Source of the DNA: Agromyces flavus | GTDB taxonomy: Bacteria; Actinomycetota; Actinomycetes; Actinomycetales; Microbacteriaceae | NCBI RefSeq assembly: GCF_900104685.1 | Contig: NZ_LT629755.1 | Location: forward strand, 744,001 to 808,000 | Direction: 5' to 3' | DNA: 64,000 bases | Shown here: positions 57,651-64,000 of the stretch, piece by piece | How the letters are laid out: every line of letters starts with the position of its first letter | How positions within the stretch are numbered: position 1 is the stretch's first letter | The notes under the pieces: model-generated | Database searches by the model: none | What the model saw: only the letters and a program-made list of their open reading frames with translations | Told to the model about the DNA's origin: nothing | Translations under genes and position numbers: made by a program

Positions 57651-60600
57651 TCAGCCGGCGGGATCGAAGCCGCAGGTGCTGTGCCAGTCGGCGAGTTCAC
57701 CGAGGTACGTGCGCCACTCGTTGTCGGTGAGGTCGCGGCCGGCGATCCGGCACACGTGCTCGAACTGGTGATCGGGATCGAGGTCCCACACGACGACGCC
57801 CTCAGGCATCGAGAGGGCCATCTCGAGGCCGTCCGGACGGAGGTATCCCCGGGGAAGGAGCCGGCTGTCGGTGTCGAACGGCTCGCCGATCCGGACCCCG
57901 GACCCGGTGTCGTAGAGCAGCGCGTTCCCGTTGTCGGTCAGCATGAGCAGGGTGCTCGCGTCACGACTCAGCGACGGGTTCCCGAGGTTCCCTGTCCCGC
58001 CGGAGAGGGTGCCGATGCGAACGAGGGGATCAGTCGTGTACCGACCCATTCCGGTTCCCTGCACGCCGATGAGCTCGCCGTCATCGAGCATGACGTGAGC
58101 GTCGAGTGCGATGGGATCGTCGGACCGGAGCCGATGATCCTCGGCATCGAAGATCGCCAGCCATGTGCCCTCCTGGTCGCTCGCAGAGGCGTCTTCGTTC
58201 TCGCGCGGAGATCCGTCGCTCCAGTGCGACACGACGATCGTGTCGCCGTCGGGTGCGACCGAGAGCCATGTGGGAATGCCTTGGGTGCCCCACGGATCAC
58301 CGGCCCACCTGCCAGTCCGTGGATCGAGTTCGCGGATCAGACCGTCGTCGCGCAATGCGAACAGCGTCGTGCCCGCCGACGAGGGCACGAGCACCGACAC
58401 GCCCCAGATCGGCTCTCCGACCGGATCTCCGGTGTCCGCGGCGACGATCCTGAGCAGGGTGTCCTCGGCCGATCGTGCATACAATCTCCGGTCTCGAGCC
58501 CAGCCGACATCGCTCACCGCCTCATCGAATCGATACCCCGCCTCGCCGGTTTCGGTGTTCATGGCGACGACGCCCTCGATGATCTGTTCCGTGAAGAGAG
58601 GAGACACCCTTGATTCGATTCGCGGTTCGGCCTGCGGTGCCGTCACGACGAACGAGCCCTCGTACGAATATGGGCCGGCCAGCATCTGGCCGGGGGCGAT
58701 GAGCCGTCGGCCCACGCCGACGCCGTCGAGCTGCCATCGCGAGATGGTCGGCTGACCGCCCCCTATGGCGGTCAGGATCGAGCCATCGGCGTCCACGTCG
58801 AGATTCCCGACTGCCCCGTAGAACGGTCCGATCTCCTCGGCCGGCACCGGGGCCCCGTCCGCGAGATCGAAGACAGTGACCCGCCCGGATGCGCTTCCGC
58901 AGTACACCCGTTGCCTCGGTTCGGAGATGGCGAGCCGACTGCACTGGCCGCGGTCGGTTCCTCCTAGGTCCGTCGACCATCGAACCCGCCTGCCCTCGGG
59001 TTCCATCGCGATGAGGTCGGGGCCCCCCGACCCCACCACGATCCCGGAGTTGCTCACGGCCATCGCGGCGTTCACGGGCTGGCCGGGAATCCGCATGGTG
59101 GCCGAGATGGTCGCCGACTCGGGATCGATGATGTCCACCCGATCGTCGAATCGTCCGACCAGCAGGCGGCCACTTGGATCGAACGCGAGGGACGACGTGC
59201 GCGAGTGGCCCCCTTCGTCAGACGATGACGTGGGCACGCTGTTCACCGTCTCGTTCGTGATACCGCGGAGGCCAGGAACATTGGTCGACACGAGTGACAC
59301 GGCTCCGTCGAAGACATCCGCGAGGGCGATGATTGAGCCGTCCTCGTTGATGGCGAGCGCGCCGGATCCCACGTTGATACGAGTCGGTCCCCAGATTGGC
59401 TCAGCGCGCTCGAGATCGAACACCACGAGATTTGATCGCGTGGATTGGCCGAGCCGGCGCAGACCGCCAGACGTGAGGGCAGGCGACAGAACGGCACCGA
59501 TCCGACCGTCGCCGCTCACTTCGACGAGCATGTCGGCAGCGTCCGGATCGGGTTCGAAGCCGAGTTCCAGGACCTCGCGCATCTCTCCCGTCCCGGTGTC
59601 GCGGATGCTGGCGTCCCCGGGAGCCGTGACGATCAGTGCGTCTTGGGTGCCGGGGATGAGGTTCCCGAACACGTTTCCGGTCGGCGCGGTGAGAGTGGTG
59701 CCGAGCAGGCCGTCGGCACCCGAAGCACCCTCACGAGGCCGGATCGAGTACGCGGATCGTCCGGCCACCGCCGATAGGCCTCCGCGGCCAGGAGCGCGGA
59801 CACGTCGCGTTCCGACGCTTGAAGCGCGATCGAGGTAGCGAGGAGCGCCTCGAGCGTGGCGCTGTCGCGCTGTGCGTTCGCCTCCTGCGAAGTCACCACG
59901 GCGACGGATCCGGCGCCGACGAGCAGGACGATCAAACCGGCTGCGACGGAAAGCAGGGTGCGCAATCGCCGGTTCTGGCGCCGGTCCCGCTGAGCGCGAT
60001 CCTCGAGTTGCTTCCGCTCGGCGGTGGCTCGGGTGGCGGATGCATCGAGGAAGGCGCGCTCGACGTCGGTCAGGTCGCGGGGCTCGGCGTCACGCCACTC
60101 CAGGGCCGCCTGCATACGCGCGCCGCGCAGCAGATCGTCTTCTGGTCGACCCGCTGCGTTCCACGCCTCTGCAGCAGCGGCGACTGCCGCGAGGATGCGC
60201 GTCCCCTCGGCGTCCTCCTCGAGCCACGCCTGGAGGCGCGGCCATGCCGTCGCGAGCGACTCGTGCGCGACCTCGACGGAGTCGGCTTCGGCGCTGACGA
60301 GCCTCGCGCGGGCGAGCATCGAGAGGACCTGCTCCCGTGCGCCATCCGCTCGGAGCGGCTTCGACGGCACCCTGCGTCGAATGGCACTACCGTCTGGCGC
60401 AAGTGCGACGAGACGCAGCAGGAGCCAACGGCAGGTCACGCGCTGGTCGGTGTCCATCGTCTCGTAGAGACGGTCGGCGGATTGCGCGATCGCGCCCGAG
60501 ATGCCGCCGGACGCCTCGTAACCGGCGACGGTGAGCGTCGCACCCTCGCGACGGATCCAGGTCTCGACGAGCGCGTGCGACAGGTGGGGCAGGGCGCCGG

Positions 60601-61927
60601 CCTCACCCGCGGCATCACGCAGGATCAGTTCAACGAGTCCCGACTCGAGGTGCAGTCCGGCGCGTCGAGCCGGCTCCTCGATCGCCTGGCGGAGTGCCGG
60701 CGGCGCCATCGGGCCGACGAGGTGGACGCCCTCGGCGACGAGGGGTGCCAGGTCGGGGTGTCCGGCGCAGTCGTCGAGGAAGTCGGACCGAACGACGAGG
60801 ATGACGATCGTGCCCGTCAGCACGGCTTGGGTGATGGCACCGGCGGCGGCGTCGAGGTCGGCCTCGCCGCCGTGGAACACCTCCTCGAACTGGTCGATGA
60901 CCACGACGTCGGTGCGCCCGGACCACACCGCGTGCTTGATCTGCACGTCGAGGTCCTGCTCGGGTGTCAGGATGACGACGCGGTCGCCTCGTCGTTGCAG
61001 CGCGGGGACCACGCCCGCGCGCACGAGCGAGGACTTGCCACTCCCCGACGCCCCCGAAATGGCGAGGAAACGCGACCGGCCGATCCGCGCCAGTGCGGCA
61101 TCGATGTCGGCGTCGCGCCCGAAGAACTCCTCCTCGTCTTCCACGCCGAACGGCTGGAGGCCGCGATAGGGGCACGCCGTGCTCGGTCGTTCCGGCACGT
61201 CGCCCGGGTCGAGGGCGTCGTCGTGGCGCAGGATCGCGAGCTCGAGGTCGGCGAGTTCGGTACCCGGCTCGGCACCGAGCTCGTCGGCGAGTCGATCGCG
61301 CGCCGCGCGGATCGCCGCAAGTGCATCGGCCTGCCGTCCGGAACGGTACAAGGCCGTGGCGAGCAGGACCCAGCGTCCCTCGCGCAGCGGCGCCTCGCGA
61401 ACGAGTCTCTCGGCGTCGGCGACGGATGCCGCGGCCTCGCCGAGCCTGAGGCGGGCGTCCACCCGCAGCTCCTCTAGCTCCATCCGCACCTCGTCGAGGC
61501 GGCCCGCCTCCACGACGGCGGGAGGCCACGACCCGATGTCGGCGTAGGGCGTACCACGCCAGAGCTCCAGCGCGCGTTGCGCCGCATCCAGCGCGCGAGC
61601 GGGGTCCTCGTCGAGGTGTCGGCGAGCGGATGCCGCGAACCGCTCGAATCTCTCGGCATCGACGGTGTCGGGGTCGATTCGCAGCGTGTACGCACCCGGC
61701 GTCGTCTCGATCGCGTCGCGACCGATCGCCACTCGAACCCGACCGATCGACGCCTGGAGTTGCTTCGTCCATGTCTCGGGAAGGCTGTCGCTCCACAGTG
61801 CCTCGGCGAGCTCGTCGGTCGTGATCGGCCGTCCCGCGCGAAGGACCAACGCCGAGAGCAGCGTGCGCTCTCTCGGTCTCAATGAAGCTCCGTCAAGGCT
61901 GAGCGGGCCGAAGACGCCGACGCTCAT
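57651..61927 (-). pseudogene. SARP-BTAD-nSTAND ATPase-TM-propeller regulator, copy 3, with one-base frameshift
   Basis: N-terminal part from ATG 61927 reads through SARP, BTAD, nSTAND ATPase (CPYRGLQPFGVEDEEEFFGR, Walker [20 protein letters not shown]) and the helix LLSVAAGLIVLLVGAGSVAVV. After RTRSGLVRVLR the frame is lost; the propeller continues in another frame as GADGLLGTTLTAPTGNVFG. Adding one G in the run at 59719-59721 restores a 1,425-residue protein (4,278 bp). Cys pairs QCSRLAISEPRQRVYCGS and VCRIAGRDLTDNEWRTYLGE...TCGF are kept. As read, the product would be cut soon after the membrane helix, losing the sensor but keeping SARP and ATPase. True mutation or sequencing error cannot be told apart here. 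Confidence 0.85.
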
Positions 61928-61934
61928 GCTCCGC

Positions 61935-61963
61935 ATTGTTCGCCTGTGCGACGCAGGCGTCAA
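61935..61963 (-). promoter_or_regulatory. Promoter of SARP copy 3
   Basis: -35 TTGACG (61958-61963), 17-bp spacer, -10 AACAAT (61935-61940), ATG 7 nt later; leaderless. Confidence 0.75.
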
Positions 61964-61973
61964 TGATCTGCGA

Positions 61974-62019
61974 ATACCGCGAATACCACCTGCATACCCC
62001 CCGAGGGCGACCGGATACC
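61974..62019. promoter_or_regulatory. ATACC direct repeats, candidate SARP operator 3
   Basis: ATACC at 61974, 61983, 61994 and 62015 (steps 9, 11 and 21 bp). The first starts 11 bp beyond the outer base of the -35 of SARP copy 3; the last ends 9 bp before a -10-like CAACGT (62029-62034) that lies 7 nt before the lipoprotein ATG. Confidence 0.65.
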
Positions 62020-62041
62020 ACGTCGTCGCAACGTGGATGGC

Positions 62042-62371
62042 ATGAACACCGCAACGACCACCCTTCGCCTCACCGCCGCTGCCGCATTCGTGGCACTGGC
62101 GGGCACGCTCGCCGGGTGCGCGGCCGCCGAGAACGCGGCCGTGTCCGGGCCAGCCGCGGGCAACGCCGCGAACCGGGCTCCCGTTTCGGCCGCCCTCCAC
62201 CTTGCACTCGCCCGCTCGGCCGCCGACCGTTACGTGAGCGAACTCGAGGTGCGCCACGACCTCGCGACGCGGTCGCTCCACGAGGCCGCCGACCGCTACC
62301 TGAACGACCTCCTCGTCCACGCACGCATGGCCGCCGAGGGCGATGCACCCGGCTGGTCCGCCGGAGACTGA
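62042..62371 (+). CDS. Small lipoprotein divergent from SARP copy 3
   Basis: 109 residues. Leader RLTAAAAFVALAGTLAGCAA with lipobox Cys, then an Ala-rich helical mature part (ALHLALARSAADRYVSELEV, LHEAADRYLNDLLVHARM) containing two related RSAADRYVSEL/HEAADRYLNDL helices. No known domain. ATG 62042 gives the same MNTxTxTxRLTAAA beginning as the other lipoprotein. Shares the ATACC operator with SARP copy 3 and ends 41 bp from copy 4, convergently. Confidence 0.75.
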   Translation: MNTATTTLRLTAAAAFVALAGTLAGCAAAENAAVSGPAAGNAANRAPVSAALHLALARSAADRYVSELEVRHDLATRSLHEAADRYLNDLLVHARMAAEGDAPGWSAGD

Positions 62372-62378
62372 ACGACCC

Positions 62379-62408
62379 GAAGGGGGCCGGCGGCGGGCGG
62401 CCCCCTTC
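62379..62408. terminator. Terminator between lipoprotein 2 and propeller copy 4
   Basis: 10-bp stem GAAGGGGGCC/GGCCCCCTTC with a 10-nt loop, between convergent genes. Confidence 0.8.
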
Positions 62409-62412
62409 TCCG

Positions 62413-63999
62413 TCAACCTTCCGCGTCGACGGCGGCGCTGGCTTCGTCGAGGATCCAAGCGCAGGTGGCGACCTGCGGCTCCTCTCCGAAGTACGCCTTC
62501 CACTCGAGTTCGCTGAGCTCGCGACCGACCAGGCGGCACGCTGCCTGGGCGAGCCGCTCGGGTCGGATGTCCCAGATGAGGACGCCGTACTCCGAGTTGG
62601 TGGCAATTCGGGTGCCGTCGCGGCTGATGAAGCTCGCCGGGAAGTCCTGCCCGTCCTGAGCGACCACGCGGAGGGGCGTGCCCAGGCGGCGGGCGTCGCC
62701 CATGTCGTAGAGCGAGAGACGGTTGTCCCAGTCGTCCATCAGGAGCAGGTCCTCGCTTGCCGTGAGCTGCATGGCCCGGGCGGCGACGCCTGACGTGGGC
62801 AACGCCGCGAGCGCCTCGAGCTCGGCGTCGCTGCGCGTCAGGCGTGCCGTGCTCGCACTCAGCAATTCCGCCTCGCCGGTCGCGACGACGGGACCGTCGT
62901 CGGCGAGCCCGCGCGCGAGTTCCTCGCCGGTGTAGAGGTCGAACATGGCGGTGAGCATCCGCAGCTCGTCAGGATCGAACCAGTTCACCGCGACGCGGCG
63001 TCCATCGCCGAGTTCCGCGACGCTGCCCGACCACTGAGCGAGCTGAACCCCCGGAACGACCATCGGCGACCCGATCGCCTCGCCCGTACCGGGATCCACC
63101 GCGGTGACCCGTTCGCCATCGACCACGAACGCCAGCGGGCCATTGCCTCCCGAAAGCGTCGACACGAGCCCGTCCTCGGAGAGCGGAGGCAGGCTCCTCG
63201 ACTCCTCGGTCAGCACGTCGACGACCGTCGGATCGCCATCCGGATGCCAGGCGAACGCGTGCTGGTCGTCGGCCCACACCAGCGCGTCGTACGACTGGCC
63301 GAGGGGACGATCCGCCTCCACGTCCCAGAGTTGCACGCCGCCGACGTTCTCCTCGGGACGCCAGCCCGCCGGCGCCGTGACGACGAGCCGTCCGCCGTCG
63401 CCGAACCCGTCGACCACCATTCGGCCCGGCGCGACCCGCGTCGTCACCGATGGAGCCTGATCCAGGCGCCAATGGGCGAGGAACGGGCCCTCACGCTCGG
63501 CGATCGTCAGGAACTCGTCGTCATCGAGCAGGTCGAGGCTCCTCGTCCAGTCGGACAGGCTCGGGAACGATCGGCCGGTGGGTTGACCGGTTGCGAGATC
63601 GTACTCGAGGATCGTGCCGGGGACGTCCCGGCACAGCAGCGTCCCCGAGGCCGGCGGAACCACGGCATCCAGGCAGGTCGTCGGGTCGACCTCGCGCTGC
63701 CAACGCAGTTCGCCGGTCCGTCGGTCGACAAGACCGAGACGTTCCATGCCGGCGGCGAAGATCAGGTCGTCGTCCACTTCCAGGACGACCCACTCGTTCA
63801 TGGCATCGGGCAACTCGACCCGGTCGATCACCTCGAACGTCGTCGGATCGTGCACGATGATGCTCCCGGGGCCACCGACGAGATACGTGCCGTCGCTCGC
63901 GATCGAGACCGTGGTGTAGCGTCCCTCGACCCCCTGGTACTTCTCCGGCGGACCCGGCAGGGGAGTCAGCAGCCGGCCGGTGGCCGTGTCGATGACGAT
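62413..63999 (-). CDS. Propeller C-terminal part of a fourth paralogue (N-terminus beyond the window)
   Basis: The frame is open to the window edge, so a GTG at 63855 is internal. At least 529 residues are visible. The repeated strands (GRRVAVNWFDPDELRMLTAMFDLYTGEELA, GTPLRVVAQDGQDFPASFISRDGTRIATN) and the tail IRPERLAQAACRLVGRELSELEWKAYFG with a following Cys (QVATCAW) match the propellers of copies 1-3. A Cys pair like theirs is present (PTTCLDAVVPPASGTLLCRD). It is more diverged than copies 1-3 are from each other. Whether it has a SARP domain cannot be seen. Confidence 0.8.
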   Translation of the reverse strand: MVIDTATGRLLTPLPGPPEKYQGVEGRYTTVSIASDGTYLVGGPGSIIVHDPTTFEVIDRVELPDAMNEWVVLEVDDDLIFAAGMERLGLVDRRTGELRWQREVDPTTCLDAVVPPASGTLLCRDVPGTILEYDLATGQPTGRSFPSLSDWTRSLDLLDDDEFLTIAEREGPFLAHWRLDQAPSVTTRVAPGRMVVDGFGDGGRLVVTAPAGWRPEENVGGVQLWDVEADRPLGQSYDALVWADDQHAFAWHPDGDPTVVDVLTEESRSLPPLSEDGLVSTLSGGNGPLAFVVDGERVTAVDPGTGEAIGSPMVVPGVQLAQWSGSVAELGDGRRVAVNWFDPDELRMLTAMFDLYTGEELARGLADDGPVVATGEAELLSASTARLTRSDAELEALAALPTSGVAARAMQLTASEDLLLMDDWDNRLSLYDMGDARRLGTPLRVVAQDGQDFPASFISRDGTRIATNSEYGVLIWDIRPERLAQAACRLVGRELSELEWKAYFGEEPQVATCAWILDEASAAVDAEG

Positions 64000-64000
64000 C

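Noticed and set aside
57651..59768. Independent propeller gene starting near 59768
   Set aside because: Its upstream part is out of frame with copies 1 and 2; the true continuation comes from the frame ending near 59720, so it is the frameshifted end of copy 3.

Overview
The window is high-GC DNA with near-exclusive G/C third codon positions. It carries a compact ECF biotin transporter, a Tad pilus cluster, a group III truncated hemoglobin, SARP-type regulators and many leaderless promoters. This points to an actinobacterium, most likely of the family Microbacteriaceae; the genus cannot be settled from the sequence. I saw no insertion sequence, prophage, CRISPR array or rRNA.

Layout. 1-3.2 kb: the 3' half of a Tad/Flp pilus operon (tadB fragment, tadC, a 55-residue pilin-like protein, two TadE-like minor pilins, a TadG-like protein). 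3.2-10.7 kb, minus strand: a secreted M14 carboxypeptidase, a membrane Ser/Thr kinase, an MFS transporter and a squalene-cyclase-like toroid protein. 10.7-19.4 kb: translation and division genes (prfB, ftsE, ftsX, smpB, ssrA/tmRNA) mixed with a GATase hydrolase, a flavodoxin, a regulator/membrane-protein pair, a tyrosine phosphatase and a SIMPL protein. 19.4-24.6 kb: septum-formation-type lipoprotein, truncated hemoglobin, LtrA-like protein, histidinol-phosphatase, tRNA-Lys(CTT), cupin, DUF457-type membrane protein. 24.6-29 kb, minus strand: a five-gene chain bioY (frameshifted), AMP-dependent ligase, thiolase, bioM, bioN. 29.9-35.7 kb: a tetR-MMPL-YhgE/Pip export operon with a visible TetR palindrome. 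35.7-38.9 kb: a TIM-barrel isomerase and a fused trehalose-phosphate synthase/phosphatase. 38.9-44.4 kb: ilvD-ilvB-ilvN-ilvC, followed by an unusual 85-bp tandem repeat that copies the end of ilvC and its hairpin. 44.4-48.5 kb: a TPR/class III cyclase and a secreted 5'-nucleotidase.

The most interesting region is 48.5-64 kb. It holds three full-length paralogues and part of a fourth in one orientation. Each full copy is a roughly 1,410-1,425 residue protein made of a SARP DNA-binding domain, BTAD domain, nSTAND-type ATPase, one membrane span and a C-terminal beta-propeller-like domain with conserved cysteine pairs. Two small lipoprotein genes are divergently paired with copies 1 and 3. The intergenic regions share a TTGACG-N17-AA(C/G)AAT promoter that starts transcription at or next to the ATG, and ATACC direct repeats at mostly 9-, 11- or 22-bp steps, lying 9 bp from the predicted lipoprotein -10. 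I infer a membrane-spanning one-component system in which an external propeller and a STAND switch control a SARP domain that regulates its own gene and a partner lipoprotein. Copy 3 carries a one-base frameshift, and the copy 2/3 junction keeps the repeats and an orphan -10 but has no lipoprotein.

Two wider themes recur. Many genes have a TANNNT -10 hexamer only 6-10 nt before the start codon, which implies leaderless mRNAs. Many intergenic hairpins are built on a CGGATGSC/GSCATCCG stem.
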